NCBI RefSeq assembly: GCF_003024195.1
Contig: NZ_KZ679061.1
Span: forward strand, 1-64,000
Reading direction: 5' to 3'
Length of the DNA: 64,000 bases
Source of the DNA: Streptomyces dioscori
GTDB taxonomy: Bacteria; Actinomycetota; Actinomycetes; Streptomycetales; Streptomycetaceae
Both the position numbers and the translations under genes were made by a program. Below, in pieces: positions 31,324 to 40,659 of the stretch (the first letter of the stretch is position 1; each line of letters starts with the position of its first letter). The notes beneath the pieces are model-generated. The model did no database searches and was not told the DNA's origin. It saw nothing but the letters and a program-made list of their open reading frames with translations.

Positions 31324-31524
31324 ATGCAGGCGACCGCGTACACATACGACCCAGAAACCCGCACCGGCCAGGTACTCCTGGACGACGGCACCCCCGTCCC
31401 CTTCGACGCCCCGGCCTTCGACAAGGGCGGCCTCAGACTGCTCCGTCCGGGCCAGCGCGTACGGATCGAGGTCGAAGGCGAGGACAACCACCACATCACC
31501 CTGGTGACCCTGCAGACCTTCTGA
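31324..31524 (+). CDS. Small OB-fold-like (cold-shock-related) protein
   Basis: 66 residues: MQATAYTYDPETRTGQVLLD, then a hydrophobic/turn pattern GTPVPFDAPAFDKGGLRLLR and GQRVRIEVEG, which resembles the five-strand cold-shock domain with a shortened nucleic-acid face. A conserved Streptomyces protein next to hupS. Nucleic-acid binding is inference only. Confidence 0.75.
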   Translation: MQATAYTYDPETRTGQVLLDDGTPVPFDAPAFDKGGLRLLRPGQRVRIEVEGEDNHHITLVTLQTF

Positions 31525-31552
31525 GGCAACCCAAAGCATCCGCAAACGCCGC

Positions 31553-31582
31553 GGGCCGGGCTCCCCCATGGGAGCCCGGCCC
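31553..31582. terminator. Bidirectional terminator between the OB-like gene and hupS
   Basis: GGGCCGGGCTCCC / GGGAGCCCGGCCC (31553-31565, 31570-31582), 13-bp perfect stem, 4-nt loop, between convergent genes. Confidence 0.75.
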
Positions 31583-31608
31583 GGCGCGTGTATGCCCTGC
31601 GCCCCTGT

Positions 31609-32292
31609 CTACCTGCGGGCGGTGGCCTTCTTGGCGGTGGTGGTCGTACGGGCCGCCGACTTCTTGGCCGGCGCCTTCTTGGCCGCGGCCTTCTTCGCGG
31701 GGGCCTTCTTCGCCGCCGCCTTCTTCGCGGTGGTCTTCTTGGCCGCCGCCGAGGTCTTCTTCGCGGTCGCCGACGTCTTCTTGGCGGTCGCCTTCTTGGC
31801 CGTGGCGGTGGTCTTCTTCGCAGCTGCGGACGAGGTCTTCTTCGCCGCGGTCGCCTTCCGGGTCGTCGCAGCGGCCGTGGTCTTCTTCGCGGCCCCCGTC
31901 GCCTTCCTGGCGGTGGTGGCCTTCTTGGCCGCGGCCTTCTTGACCGTGGCGGAGGCGCCACCGCTCAGGCTGCCCTTGGGGGCCTTCTTGACCGCCACGT
32001 CGTTCTTGGGGAGCTTCTTCGAGCCGCTCACCAGGTCCTTGAAGCCCTGGCCCGCGCGGAAACGGGGCACGGAGGTCTTCTTGACCCGAACCCGCTCTCC
32101 GGTCTGCGGGTTGCGGGCGTAACGGGCCGGACGGTCCACCTTCTCGAAGGAACCGAAGCCGGTGACCGAGACCCGGTCCCCGCCGACAACTGCACGCACC
32201 ACGGCGTCCAGTACGGCGTCGACCGCGTCAGCGGCCTGCTGACGCCCGCCGACCTTGTCGGCAATCGCTTCTACGAGCTGCGCCTTGTTCAC
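31609..32292 (-). CDS. hupS: HU-family nucleoid protein with Lys/Ala-rich tail
   Basis: 227 residues. The first 95 are a full HU domain ([40 protein letters not shown]). The C-terminal 120 residues are Lys-Ala-Thr repeats such as [12 protein letters not shown], resembling eukaryotic histone H1. In S. coelicolor HupS is enriched in spores and binds and compacts DNA. The tail is about ten residues longer than the S. coelicolor protein as I remember it. Promoter-like site just upstream. Confidence 0.95.
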   Translation of the reverse strand: MNKAQLVEAIADKVGGRQQAADAVDAVLDAVVRAVVGGDRVSVTGFGSFEKVDRPARYARNPQTGERVRVKKTSVPRFRAGQGFKDLVSGSKKLPKNDVAVKKAPKGSLSGGASATVKKAAAKKATTARKATGAAKKTTAAATTRKATAAKKTSSAAAKKTTATAKKATAKKTSATAKKTSAAAKKTTAKKAAAKKAPAKKAAAKKAPAKKSAARTTTTAKKATARR

Positions 32293-32343
32293 GTCTTCCC
32301 CTTCGGAGACATTGCCAGAACGAAAGTGTTCAAGCTTTTTCGC

Positions 32344-32372
32344 ACGTTAGGCAGATATATACCGCAAATCAA
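32344..32372 (-). promoter_or_regulatory. Candidate promoter of hupS
   Basis: TTGATT (32367-32372), 17 bp, TAACGT (32344-32349) on the minus strand, in an AT-rich stretch containing TATATATC that is very unusual for this chromosome. A start around 32337 would give a 45-nt leader. Confidence 0.5.
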
Positions 32373-32430
32373 ACACGAAACGGGCTAATCACCCTTGTGC
32401 CGCAACGAACTGGGGCGCCGCCCAAGTTCC

Positions 32431-32661
32431 TCAGCGTTCCTCTTCGGGGATTCGGCCCTCGTCGAGGTCCGTCGTGAACCGCTCCAGACGCCTTGTCGCA
32501 TCGGCGAGATCGTGTTTGGCCACGGCCGTAATGACCAGCAGCTTCCGGGTCAGCGCCATCCGTACGCCCTCCGGGACTTGCAGTGCGCGCACCGATGTGT
32601 GCGCTTCCTTGAGTTGGGACGCGACTGCCGCATAGAGGTCGAGTTGGCCGTCGTGTTCCAT
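32431..32661 (-). CDS. Conserved small helical protein, unknown function
   Basis: 76 residues, MEHDGQLDLYAAVASQLKEA at the N terminus, predicted helical throughout, acidic C terminus DEGRIPEEER. No membrane segment, cysteine or known motif. Lies upstream of hupS on the same strand but separated by the hupS promoter. Confidence 0.65.
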   Translation of the reverse strand: MEHDGQLDLYAAVASQLKEAHTSVRALQVPEGVRMALTRKLLVITAVAKHDLADATRRLERFTTDLDEGRIPEEER

Positions 32662-32849
32662 GCACAGATTGTGCCATCTGGGGCGAGTTGTCGCCTGCGC
32701 AGGGGGTAACTACCGCCTCCCGAAGGCCTCCGGCGCACCTGCCCACAAGGCTCTGCCGGGTTTCGGCTACCCCATCAAAGGCCCCGCAAACAAGGGTAGT
32801 TGAGGCCAATCACAAAGGCCGGAACACCCCTTCCGGAGGCAGACACGGA

Positions 32850-32881
32850 TGTACCCCCAACCGTCCACGATTGGGGGTACA
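32850..32881 (-). terminator. Terminator of the leuCD operon
   Basis: TGTACCCCCAA / TTGGGGGTACA (32850-32860, 32871-32881), 11-bp perfect stem with a 10-nt loop, about 46 bp past the leuD stop. The remaining gap to 32662 shows no gene. Confidence 0.7.
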
Positions 32882-32927
32882 GAGGCTTGTTGCCTGGCTG
32901 GAATCAGCCGTGCGGGTCCGGCTCCGG

Positions 32928-33521
32928 TCAGACCTGAACGGTCCGCGGCTTGTAGGAGGGCCGCTTGGCCTCGTACGTGGAGATGTCCGCCTCGTTCTGC
33001 AGGGTGATGGAGATGTCGTCCAGCCCGTTCAGCAGCCGCCAGCGGGCGTTCTCGTCGAGTTCGAAGGCGGCCGTGATGCCCTCGGCGCGCACCTCACGGG
33101 CCTCCAGGTCGACCGTGATCTCGGCCTGCGGGTCCTTCTCGGTGAGCTCCCAGAGCGCGTCCACGATCTTCTGCTCCAGAACCACTGTGAGCAGGCCGTT
33201 CTTCAGAGAGTTGCCGCGGAAGATGTCCGCGAAGCGCGAGGAGATGACCGTCTTGAAGCCGTAGTTCTGCAGCGCCCAGACGGCGTGTTCGCGCGAGGAT
33301 CCGGTGCCGAAGTCGGGGCCCGCGACCAGGACCGTGGCGCCCGCGCGCTCGGGCTGGTTGAGGATGAAGGACGCGTCCTTGCGCCAAGCCTCGAAGAGCC
33401 CGTCCTCGAAGCCGTCCCTGGTCACCTTCTTGAGCCAGTGGGCGGGGATGATCTGGTCGGTGTCCACGTTGCTGCGGCGCAGCGGGACCGCCCGGCCGGT
33501 GTGCTTGGTGAATGCTTCCAT
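32928..33521 (-). CDS. leuD: 3-isopropylmalate dehydratase small subunit
   Basis: Leucine synthesis, isomerises 2- to 3-isopropylmalate with LeuC. 197 residues with [20 protein letters not shown] and the swivel-domain substrate loop [17 protein letters not shown]. Two bp after the leuC stop; same operon. Confidence 0.96.
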   Translation of the reverse strand: MEAFTKHTGRAVPLRRSNVDTDQIIPAHWLKKVTRDGFEDGLFEAWRKDASFILNQPERAGATVLVAGPDFGTGSSREHAVWALQNYGFKTVISSRFADIFRGNSLKNGLLTVVLEQKIVDALWELTEKDPQAEITVDLEAREVRAEGITAAFELDENARWRLLNGLDDISITLQNEADISTYEAKRPSYKPRTVQV

Positions 33522-33523
33522 GG

Positions 33524-34957
33524 CTATCGGACTCCAGCGGGCGTACGGGCATCGGCTTCGGACAGGTCGGCGGGGGACGCCAGATGGCCCAGTACGGCCG
33601 TGGCGGCGGCGACCTGCGGCGACACCAGGTGCGTACGGCCGCCCTTGCCCTGCCTGCCCTCGAAGTTGCGGTTGGAGGTGGACGCGGAGCGCTCACCGGG
33701 GGCCAGCTGGTCGGGGTTCATGCCCAGACACATCGAGCAGCCCGCGTGCCGCCATTCGGCGCCGGCCTCCTTGAAGACCAGGTCGAGGCCCTCGGAGACG
33801 GCCTGCAGTCCGACGCGCGCGGAGCCGGGGACGACCAGCATGCGTACGCCGTCGGCGACTTTGCGGCCTCCGACGATCTCCGCGGCGGCCCGCAGGTCCT
33901 CGATACGGCCGTTGGTGCACGAACCTACGAAGACGGTGTCGACCCTGATGTCCCGCAGCGGCTGTCCGGCGGTCAACCCCATGTACTCCAGGGCCTTTTC
34001 GGCGGCGTACCGCTCCGAAGCGTCTTCGTACGAAGCAGGATCGGGGACGGCGGCCGAAAGCGGTGCTCCCTGGCCGGGGTTGGTGCCCCAGGTGACGAAC
34101 GGCGCGAGGGAGGCGGCGTCGATGACGACCTCCGCGTCGAATTCCGCGTCGTCGTCCGACTTCAGGGTCTTCCAGTACGCGACGGCGGCGTCCCAGTCCT
34201 CGCCCTGGGGGGCGTGGGCGCGGCCCTCGATGTACGCGAAGGTGGTCTCGTCCGGGGCGATCATGCCCGCGCGGGCGCCGGCCTCGATCGACATGTTGCA
34301 GATGGTCATGCGGGCCTCCATCGAGAGTTTCTCGATGGCGGAGCCGCGGTATTCCAGGATGTAGCCCTGGCCGCCGCCCGTTCCGATCTTGGTGATGATC
34401 GCCAGGATCAGGTCCTTGGCCGTGACGTCCTCGGGCAGTTCGCCGTCGACCGTGATGGCCATGGTCTTCGGGCGGGCCAGCGGCAGCGTCTGGGTGGCCA
34501 GCACGTGCTCGACCTGGGAGGTGCCGATGCCGAAGGCCAGCGCGCCGAACGCGCCGTGCGTGGAGGTGTGGGAGTCGCCGCACACGACCGTGGTGCCGGG
34601 CTGGGTCAGGCCCAGCTGCGGGCCGACGACGTGGACGACACCCTGCTCGACGTCGCCCAGCGAGTGCAGGCGCACGCCGAAGTCGGCGCAGTTCTTGCGC
34701 AGCGTCTCCAGCTGGGCCCGGGAGACCGGGTCCGCGATGGGCTTGTCGATGTCGAGGGTGGGGGTGTTGTGGTCCTCGGTGGCGATGGTGAGGTCGAGCC
34801 GGCGCACGGGGCGCCCCGCCTGACGGAGGCCGTCGAAGGCCTGGGGGCTGGTCACCTCGTGCAGCAGGTGCAGATCGATGAAGAGAAGGTCGGGCTCGCC
34901 CTCCGCGCGCCGGACGACGTGGTCGTCCCAGACCTTCTCCGCGAGTGTCCTACCCAT
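33524..34957 (-). CDS. leuC: 3-isopropylmalate dehydratase large subunit
   Basis: 477 residues, aconitase family. Iron-sulphur ligands are the Cys of [12 protein letters not shown] and the pair in [32 protein letters not shown] is the family signature. Divergent from the IclR-type regulator NdgR, which is known in Streptomyces to act on the leuCD promoter. Confidence 0.96.
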   Translation of the reverse strand: MGRTLAEKVWDDHVVRRAEGEPDLLFIDLHLLHEVTSPQAFDGLRQAGRPVRRLDLTIATEDHNTPTLDIDKPIADPVSRAQLETLRKNCADFGVRLHSLGDVEQGVVHVVGPQLGLTQPGTTVVCGDSHTSTHGAFGALAFGIGTSQVEHVLATQTLPLARPKTMAITVDGELPEDVTAKDLILAIITKIGTGGGQGYILEYRGSAIEKLSMEARMTICNMSIEAGARAGMIAPDETTFAYIEGRAHAPQGEDWDAAVAYWKTLKSDDDAEFDAEVVIDAASLAPFVTWGTNPGQGAPLSAAVPDPASYEDASERYAAEKALEYMGLTAGQPLRDIRVDTVFVGSCTNGRIEDLRAAAEIVGGRKVADGVRMLVVPGSARVGLQAVSEGLDLVFKEAGAEWRHAGCSMCLGMNPDQLAPGERSASTSNRNFEGRQGKGGRTHLVSPQVAAATAVLGHLASPADLSEADARTPAGVR

Positions 34958-35116
34958 CGCTTTCCCTCCGGCCGGCCTGTGTGGCGCCGGCCCAACTAGA
35001 GATTTCCGGGGCGGCGGGCGCCCGTACCCCCCGTACCGGACGTCTTCCGCCAGGCCCGTCGGTCCACGGGCCGTGTATGTATCAGGGTGGCGCGTTCCAC
35101 GGAAAATTGAACTTGC

Positions 35117-35133
35117 GTTTCACAGAGTGAGAC
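35117..35133. promoter_or_regulatory. Palindromic operator candidate between leuC and ndgR
   Basis: GTTTCAC AGA GTGAGAC is a 17-bp palindrome (6 of 7 pairs match), 15 bp before the ndgR ATG. IclR proteins bind palindromes of this size. It may serve autoregulation of ndgR; leuC start is about 160 bp away. Confidence 0.5.
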
Positions 35134-35147
35134 GCGAGTATCGTTTC

Positions 35148-35864
35148 ATGGACAACAGTAGCGGCGTCGGCGTTCTGGACAAGGCAGCCCTTGTCCTGAG
35201 CGCACTGGAGTCCGGTCCGGCCACCCTCGCGGGACTGGTCGCGGCGACCGGACTGGCACGGCCCACGGCACATCGCCTCGCCGTGGCACTTGAACACCAC
35301 CGGATGGTGGCGCGTGACATGCAGGGCCGTTTCATTCTCGGCCCCCGGCTGGCCGAGCTGGCAGCGGCGGCGGGCGAGGACCGCCTCCTCGCGACGGCGG
35401 GCCCGGTGCTCACGCATCTGCGCGACATCACGGGCGAGAGCGCCCAGCTCTACCGCCGCCAGGGCGACATGCGCATCTGCGTCGCCGCGGCGGAGCGTCT
35501 GTCGGGCCTCAGGGACACGGTCCCGGTCGGCTCGACGCTCACGATGAAGGCCGGTTCCTCGGCCCAGATCCTGATGGCCTGGGAGGAGCCGGAGCGCCTG
35601 CACCGCGGCCTCCAGGGCGCCCGCTTCACGGCGACGGCCCTGTCGGGCGTACGGCGCCGGGGCTGGGCCCAGTCGATCGGCGAGCGGGAGCCGGGCGTCG
35701 CGTCCGTCTCCGCGCCGGTGCGCGGGCCCTCGAACCGCGTGGTCGCCGCCGTCTCGGTGTCGGGCCCGATCGAGCGGCTGACGCGCCACCCGGGCCGGAT
35801 GCACGCCCAGGCGATCATCGACGCGGCCGCGCGTCTGTCCGAGGCCCTGCGCCGCACCAGCTGA
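35148..35864 (+). CDS. ndgR: IclR-family regulator NdgR
   Basis: 238 residues: N-terminal winged helix (GPATLAGLVAATGLARPTAHRLA) and IclR effector domain (VGSTLTMKAGSSAQILMAWE). Length, sequence and divergent placement against leuC identify NdgR, a regulator of amino-acid metabolism and of N-acetylglucosamine-dependent growth in S. coelicolor. Followed by a bidirectional terminator. Confidence 0.93.
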   Translation: MDNSSGVGVLDKAALVLSALESGPATLAGLVAATGLARPTAHRLAVALEHHRMVARDMQGRFILGPRLAELAAAAGEDRLLATAGPVLTHLRDITGESAQLYRRQGDMRICVAAAERLSGLRDTVPVGSTLTMKAGSSAQILMAWEEPERLHRGLQGARFTATALSGVRRRGWAQSIGEREPGVASVSAPVRGPSNRVVAAVSVSGPIERLTRHPGRMHAQAIIDAAARLSEALRRTS

Positions 35865-35990
35865 ATCCCCGCCCTGTCGACTCCCCCGGCCGATCGCTTC
35901 AACGCCGCAGCGAACGGCCAGGGTTGACGCCCTCAGCTGATGCCTCACCTGCTGTCCCTCACCCGCTGTCCTCCGGGCGCGCAGCACGAA

Positions 35991-36020
35991 AGAAGCCCTC
36001 CCCAGTTGAGGAGGGCTTCT
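35991..36020. terminator. Bidirectional terminator between ndgR and the tRNA cluster
   Basis: AGAAGCCCTCC / GGAGGGCTTCT (35991-36001, 36010-36020), 11-bp stem, 8-nt loop. Plus strand continues TCTCTCT; minus strand continues TTCG. It ends both ndgR and the tRNA operon. Confidence 0.8.
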
Positions 36021-36028
36021 TCTCTCTG

Positions 36029-36101
36029 TACCCCCGACCGGATTCGAACCGGCGCTACTGCCGTGAGAGGGCAGCGTGCTAGGCCGCTACACAACGGGGG
36101 C
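36029..36101 (-). tRNA. tRNA-Glu (CTC)
   Basis: Full cloverleaf on the minus strand: acceptor GCCCCCG / CGGGGGT, D arm TGTAGCGGCCTAGCAC, anticodon arm CTGCC CTCTCAC GGCAG (anticodon CTC), T arm CCGGTTCGAATCCGG, discriminator A. CCA is not encoded. Last gene of the five-tRNA cluster. Confidence 0.96.
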
Positions 36102-36121
36102 GAGGACCACAAGTGATCCAG

Positions 36122-36193
36122 CTGGGCTACCAGGACTCGAACCTAGAACAACGGAACCAGAAACCGTCGTGTTGCCAATTACACCATAGCCCA
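36122..36193 (-). tRNA. tRNA-Gln (CTG)
   Basis: Acceptor TGGGCTA / TAGCCCA with discriminator G, D arm GGTGTAATTGGCAACAC, anticodon loop TTCTGGT within ACGGT / TCCGT (one T-T mismatch at 31-39), T arm CTAGGTTCGAGTCCTGG. CCA not encoded. Confidence 0.95.
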
Positions 36194-36214
36194 ATAGTGG
36201 TCTACACCACTCTG

Positions 36215-36287
36215 TACCCCCGACCGGATTCGAACCGGCGCTACTGCCGTGAGAGGGCAGCGTGCTAGGCCGCTACACAACGGGGGC
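36215..36287 (-). tRNA. tRNA-Glu (CTC), second copy
   Basis: Identical to the copy at 36029-36101 over the whole mature region, anticodon CTC. Confidence 0.96.
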
Positions 36288-36349
36288 CCTAGCGATCCTG
36301 CATGAGAGTCAGCGGGTGCGACCCGGACTGACCCCCTGGGAAGGATCTG

Positions 36350-36422
36350 TACCCCCGACCGGATTCGAACCGGCGCTACCGCCTTGAGAGGGCGGCGTGC
36401 TAGGCCGCTACACAACGGGGGC
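36350..36422 (-). tRNA. tRNA-Glu (CTC), third copy with changed anticodon stem
   Basis: Same acceptor, D and T arms as the other two, but the anticodon arm is CCGCC CTCTCAA GGCGG: a compensated A-T to G-C type change in the stem and A instead of C at position 38. Anticodon is still CTC, so no TTC isoacceptor is present here. Confidence 0.95.
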
Positions 36423-36464
36423 CTTGCAGAGCTGGTCTCTGCTTGTGCAGATAAGCTCTGCGAG

Positions 36465-36536
36465 CTGGCCTACCAGGACTCGAACCTAGACTAACGGAAC
36501 CAGAAACCGTCGTGCTGCCAATTACACCATAGGCCA
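36465..36536 (-). tRNA. tRNA-Gln (CTG), second copy
   Basis: Acceptor TGGCCTA / TAGGCCA, otherwise close to the other tRNA-Gln, anticodon CTG, T arm CTAGGTTCGAGTCCTGG. First tRNA of the cluster in the direction of transcription; promoter not resolved in the 90 bp upstream. Confidence 0.95.
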
Positions 36537-36625
36537 CTGAAACTCAACCCCATGGGGATTTTGTTTTAGCTTGCGCCTCCGGTCTCCGGCCTTTCGGCCC
36601 GCACTCCGGCGGCGCAGGAAGAACA

Positions 36626-37393
36626 TTACCTGAAGGTGGACGGCGCTCCAAAACGGGTATCGGGCCGGAGGATCCCGGGGAGTTCGGCCAGCGAGACGAT
36701 CCGGCGCGGGTGGGAGAGCCGATCCGCGGGCGGGCCCGGTGCGGTGTCCGGAGCGGGGGGTGTGACCGCGCTCATGCCCGTGCGGTCGATCCAGACGGAG
36801 AACAGGCCGGCGTCGGCCGCGCCCCGCCCGTCGATCTCCGGGTGGTCACCGACGTACGCGACCTCCTGCGGTGGCAGGTCCAGAGCCTCGCAGGCCGTGT
36901 GGAAGGCCTCGGCCGCGGGTTTGGAGACGCCCAGTTCGGCCGCGCACAGCACCGATTCGAAGCGGTCCCGTACGCCGAGGACGCGCAGTTTGTGGTCCTG
37001 GACACGCAGGCTGGAGTTGGAGAGCACCGCGTGCCGGTGGCTTCCCGCGAGAAGGTCGAGGACGGGCAGGACGTCCGGGAACAACGCCCAGGCCCCTTCG
37101 TAGTGACCGAGGTAACGGCCGAACCAGCCCTCCGCCTCCGTGTCGGTCAGGGGCCTGCCCAGAAACGCCCGCACCCGGTCCCGGCGCCCGCCCTCCCAGT
37201 CCACCTCGCCGGCCGCGAACCGCGCCCACTGCTCGTCGGTGAGCTCGCGCCAGCGGTCCAGGGCCTGCTCCACGGACCCGAATCCGTCGAGCAGGCCCTC
37301 GGCGGTCAAGTGCCCGCGCATACCGGCCCTGTCGGCCGTGGTGTAGTCGAAGAGGGTGTCGTCCACGTCCCACAGCACGGCTCGGATCGTCAT
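36626..37393 (-). CDS. HAD-superfamily hydrolase
   Basis: 255 residues. Motif I VLWDVDDTLFDYTTAD, motif II VLSNSSLR, motif III SKPAAEAF with the Lys, and motif IV VGDHPEIDGRGAADAG mark an active haloacid-dehalogenase-type phosphatase with a helical cap after motif I. Substrate unknown. Lies between gltX and the tRNA cluster on the same strand. Confidence 0.88.
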   Translation of the reverse strand: MTIRAVLWDVDDTLFDYTTADRAGMRGHLTAEGLLDGFGSVEQALDRWRELTDEQWARFAAGEVDWEGGRRDRVRAFLGRPLTDTEAEGWFGRYLGHYEGAWALFPDVLPVLDLLAGSHRHAVLSNSSLRVQDHKLRVLGVRDRFESVLCAAELGVSKPAAEAFHTACEALDLPPQEVAYVGDHPEIDGRGAADAGLFSVWIDRTGMSAVTPPAPDTAPGPPADRLSHPRRIVSLAELPGILRPDTRFGAPSTFR

Positions 37394-37431
37394 GGTCCGA
37401 CGGTACCTCCGGCGCGGTTCCCGGTGGACGC

Positions 37432-37470
37432 GGGAAGGGGCGGCATCCCGTACGGATGCCGCCCCTTCCC
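37432..37470 (-). terminator. Strong hairpin after gltX
   Basis: GGGAAGGGGCGGCATCC / GGATGCCGCCCCTTCCC (37432-37448, 37454-37470), 17-bp perfect stem, 5-nt loop, 10 bp beyond the gltX stop. No T-run. Confidence 0.7.
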
Positions 37471-37480
37471 CGTGTATCGC

Positions 37481-38965
37481 CTACGCGGTCAGCTTCGCCA
37501 GGGCCGCGTCGATGCGCGCCAGCGACTTCTCCTTGCCCAGGATCTCCAGGGACTCGAAGAGGGGCAGGCCGATCGTGCGGCCGGTGACGGCGACACGGAC
37601 CGGGGCCTGCGCCTTGCCCAGCTTCAGGCCGTGCGCCTCACCGGCGGCCAGCACGGCCTCCTTGAGGGACTCGGCGGAGGCCCAGTCCGCGGCCTCCAGC
37701 TTCTCGCGGGCCGTCGCGAGGAGAGCGTCCGAGCCGTCCTTCATGGCCTTCGTCCAGGACGCCTCGTCGACGGCAGGCTCCGGCAGGAACAGGAAGTCGA
37801 CGTTGTCGGTGATCTCGGAGAGCACCTTCAGGCGGGTCTGCGCGTGCGGGGCGATCGCGTCCCACTTGGCCGGGTCGAAGTCCTCCGGCGCCCAGGGCGC
37901 GAAGGGGGCCTTCAGCCAGGGGGCGCAGCGCTCGGCGAACTCCTTGACGTCCAGCAGGCGGATGTGGTCCGCGTTGATGGCCTCGGCCTTCTTGAGGTCG
38001 AAGCGTGCCGGGTTGGGGTTCACGTCCGAGACGTCGAAGGCGGCGACCATCTCCTCGACGGAGAAGATGTCGCGGTCCGCCGAGAGCGACCAGCCCAGCA
38101 GGGACAGGTAGTTCAGCAGCCCCTCCGGGAGGAAGCCGCGCTCGCGGTAGAGGTTCAGCGAGGACTCGGGGTCACGCTTGGAGAGCTTCTTGTTGCCCTC
38201 GCCCATCACATAGGGGAGGTGGCCGAAGGCCGGGGTCTCCTTGGCGATGCCCAGTTCGGTCAGCGCCTTGTAGAGGGCGATCTGCCGCGGGGTGGAGGAG
38301 AGCAGGTCCTCGCCGCGCAGGACGTGGGTGATCTCCATCAGGGCGTCGTCGACCGGGTTGACCAGCGTGTAGAGCGGGGCGCCGTTGGCCCGGACGATGC
38401 CGTAGTCCGGCACGTTCTCCGGGAGGTAGGTGATCTCGCCGCGGACCAGGTCCGTGAAGATGATCGGCTCGTCGGGCATCCGGAAGCGGACGATGGGCGT
38501 GCGCCCCTCCGCCTCGTACGCGCTCTTCTGCTCGGCACTCAGGTCGCGGCAGTGGCCGTCGTAGCCGGACGGCTTGCCCGCGGCGCGGGCGGCGTCGCGG
38601 CGGGCGTCCAGCTCGGGGGTCGAGCAGTAGCAGTGGTAGGCGCGGCCGGCGTCCAGCAGCTTCCGGGCGACGTCCTTGTAGAGGTCCATGCGCTGCGACT
38701 GGCGGTACGGCGCGTGGGGGCCGCCGATCTCGGGGCCCTCGTCCCAGTCGAAGCCCAGCCAGCGCAGCGAGTCCAGGAGCTGCTCGTACGACTCCTCGGA
38801 GTCGCGGGCCGCGTCGGTGTCCTCGATACGGAAGACGAACGTGCCGCCGGTGTGGCGGGCGTACGCCCAGTTGAAGAGGGCCGTGCGGACCAGGCCCACG
38901 TGGGGGTTGCCGGTCGGGGAGGGACAGAAACGTACTCGGACGGCGGGGTCGGATGCGCTAGCCAC
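37481..38965 (-). CDS. gltX: Glutamyl-tRNA synthetase
   Basis: 494 residues, class I synthetase: HIGH-type motif [33 protein letters not shown] region, and KMSKS-type [11 protein letters not shown]. In actinobacteria GltX is usually non-discriminating and also forms Glu-tRNA-Gln for GatCAB; no GlnRS is visible in this window. GTG 38965 lies inside the last codons of the FAH gene (8-bp overlap), implying coupling. The tRNA-Glu and tRNA-Gln genes lie 1-2 kb downstream. Confidence 0.95.
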   Translation of the reverse strand: MASASDPAVRVRFCPSPTGNPHVGLVRTALFNWAYARHTGGTFVFRIEDTDAARDSEESYEQLLDSLRWLGFDWDEGPEIGGPHAPYRQSQRMDLYKDVARKLLDAGRAYHCYCSTPELDARRDAARAAGKPSGYDGHCRDLSAEQKSAYEAEGRTPIVRFRMPDEPIIFTDLVRGEITYLPENVPDYGIVRANGAPLYTLVNPVDDALMEITHVLRGEDLLSSTPRQIALYKALTELGIAKETPAFGHLPYVMGEGNKKLSKRDPESSLNLYRERGFLPEGLLNYLSLLGWSLSADRDIFSVEEMVAAFDVSDVNPNPARFDLKKAEAINADHIRLLDVKEFAERCAPWLKAPFAPWAPEDFDPAKWDAIAPHAQTRLKVLSEITDNVDFLFLPEPAVDEASWTKAMKDGSDALLATAREKLEAADWASAESLKEAVLAAGEAHGLKLGKAQAPVRVAVTGRTIGLPLFESLEILGKEKSLARIDAALAKLTA

Positions 38966-39746
38966 GCTTGACAACCTTGTTGGTGAGAGTGCCGATGCCT
39001 TCGATGGTGACGGCGACCTCGTCGCCGGCACTGAGGGGGCCGACCCCGGCGGGGGTGCCCGTGAGGATGACGTCGCCGGGGAGCAGCGTCATGGCCTCGG
39101 TGATGTTGACGATCAGATCCTCGATGGAGTGGATCATCTCGCTGGTGCGGCCCAGCTGGCGCTGTTGGCCGTTGACCGTGCACTGGATGGTGAGGTCGGA
39201 CGGGTCGAGGTCCGTCTCCACCCAGGGGCCCAGCGGGCAGGAGGAGTCGAAGCCCTTGGCCCTGGCCCACTGCTTCTCGCGCCGCTGGACGTCACGTGCG
39301 GTGACGTCGTTGGCGCAGGTGTAGCCGAGGATCACGTCCTTGACACGTTCGCGCGGGACCTCACGGCACATCCGGCCGATGACCACGGCCAGCTCGGCCT
39401 CGTGGTGCAGTTCCTCGGTGAAGGAGGGGTACGCGATCTCGTCGCCGGAGCCGATCACCGAGGTGGAGGGCTTGAAGAAGGCGAACGGGGCGTCGGGCAC
39501 CTCGCCGCCCATCTCCTTGGCGTGGTCCGCGTAGTTGCGGCCGAAGGCCACGACCTTGTTCGGGAGCACGGGCGGCAGGAGGCGGACCTTGCTCAGCGGG
39601 ACCTTGGTCCCGGAGAGCTCGAAGTCGGCGAACGGGATGCCCTTGATGATGTCGAGCACGAGGCCGTCGGTCGATCCAGGAGGGCTCTCGCCCTCGACCG
39701 CACCGAACGCGACGTTGCCGTCGATGGAGAACCTGGCGATGCGCAC
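38958..39746 (-). CDS. Fumarylacetoacetate hydrolase-family protein
   Basis: 262 residues. FAH fold with [16 protein letters not shown], metal ligands in [12 protein letters not shown] and [12 protein letters not shown], and [10 protein letters not shown] near the C terminus. Likely hydrolyses or decarboxylates a 2-oxo acid or acylpyruvate; substrate not deducible. GTG start at 39746. Conserved immediately upstream of gltX in streptomycetes. Confidence 0.88.
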   Translation of the reverse strand: MRIARFSIDGNVAFGAVEGESPPGSTDGLVLDIIKGIPFADFELSGTKVPLSKVRLLPPVLPNKVVAFGRNYADHAKEMGGEVPDAPFAFFKPSTSVIGSGDEIAYPSFTEELHHEAELAVVIGRMCREVPRERVKDVILGYTCANDVTARDVQRREKQWARAKGFDSSCPLGPWVETDLDPSDLTIQCTVNGQQRQLGRTSEMIHSIEDLIVNITEAMTLLPGDVILTGTPAGVGPLSAGDEVAVTIEGIGTLTNKVVKRG

Positions 39747-39870
39747 GGTGTCCTTGCGCCCCTCACTGAGCTGGCCGGAGTCTGATGCTCCAGGCTAACG
39801 CGGCAAGGGGCGGCCGCCTCGCGCATTACGGGCCGGGCCCACTGGGCTGTGGCCCGCCGGGGTGGGGTGA

Positions 39871-40059
39871 CTACTCGGTGACGCCCGCCGCGACCGGGAC
39901 GTCCATGAGGATCGTGCGGCGGGGGTTGGCGGTCTGCGCGGGGAGCTCGACGGCGTGCCCCTCCTGCTCCGGCGTGCGCAGCTCCTCGGCGTCGTCGAGG
40001 TGCGCGAGGGTGGTGCGCCGCGGGTTGGCTATGTTGAGGAAGGTCATCGTCGTCTTCAT
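39871..40059 (-). CDS. Small peptide with duplicated ANPRRT motif, unknown
   Basis: 62 residues. ANPRRTTL (residues 11-18) and ANPRRTIL (44-51) are near-identical octapeptides about 33 residues apart, with an acidic stretch DDAEELRTPEQEGHAVELP between. In 61 of 62 codons the third base is G or C, strong support for coding. No transmembrane segment, no cysteine. No clear ribosome site before ATG 40059 (AAGGAACAGGG is about 15 nt away); the internal ATG at 40047 is another start. Its short length and repeats recall a peptide precursor, but no modifying enzyme is adjacent. Confidence 0.6.
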   Translation of the reverse strand: MKTTMTFLNIANPRRTTLAHLDDAEELRTPEQEGHAVELPAQTANPRRTILMDVPVAAGVTE

Positions 40060-40659
40060 CTGGGGTTACAGGCCCTGTTCCTTGGAGGCGCCGGCGGGTT
40101 CGGGAACCGTCGCGTAGGCGCGGGTTGTCGGATTTGCCATCCCTGTAAAGCGTCAGGCTAAACATGCGCTTCCCTGTCGAAGCCGTGAAGACTCCGTGAT
40201 CGCCGTGTGAGTTTCCTCACTTACTGCTGGGCATTTGGGTCAATTGGGACCCGCATCCCCAGGCCATCAAACGGACATTGCGCCACGGAAGACATCATTC
40301 CGCTCCTGATCATGGCGACTGGGACACCCCTCGCCCACGAAGGTCTCGTCCCTAAGTGTCCGATATGGACGAGGTCACTTTCTACGTCTCGTGACGCTGC
40401 CCTCACAACGCGTCACGGAGGTCACAGCATGGCTCATGGGCCTTGTTGGAGATCCGGCACTGTGCTGGAATTCCTCGGACCGCCGCAGGAACGACCCGGC
40501 GCGCAGGGGCGCAACGCAGCGCCGAGTGGCGGCGGGAAAGGGGAACCTGCGCCGGTCACTCACGACCACCACTGGGAGTGCTTTCAGGGCGCTCCCAAGA
40601 CGCCGACACCGTCCCACCGTTCACGCGGAGGGGCGCCTGGTCCAGAGGTTGCGACGCTA
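40060..40659. other. 600-bp leader region of the first conservon
   Basis: No convincing gene. GTGAG/CTCAC small palindrome at 40207-40220. The reading frame of cvnA1 stays open back to 40207, but this upstream part is compositionally unlike CvnA (Arg/Ser/Pro/His mixture) and I read it as untranslated. The promoter of the first conservon should lie here but I cannot fix it. Confidence 0.4.

Noticed and set aside
40207-40659. N-terminal extension of the first CvnA
   Set aside because: The frame is open but the translation is Arg/Ser/His-rich without any similarity to sensor N termini, and the second copy begins close to its first transmembrane segment in the same way as the chosen start.
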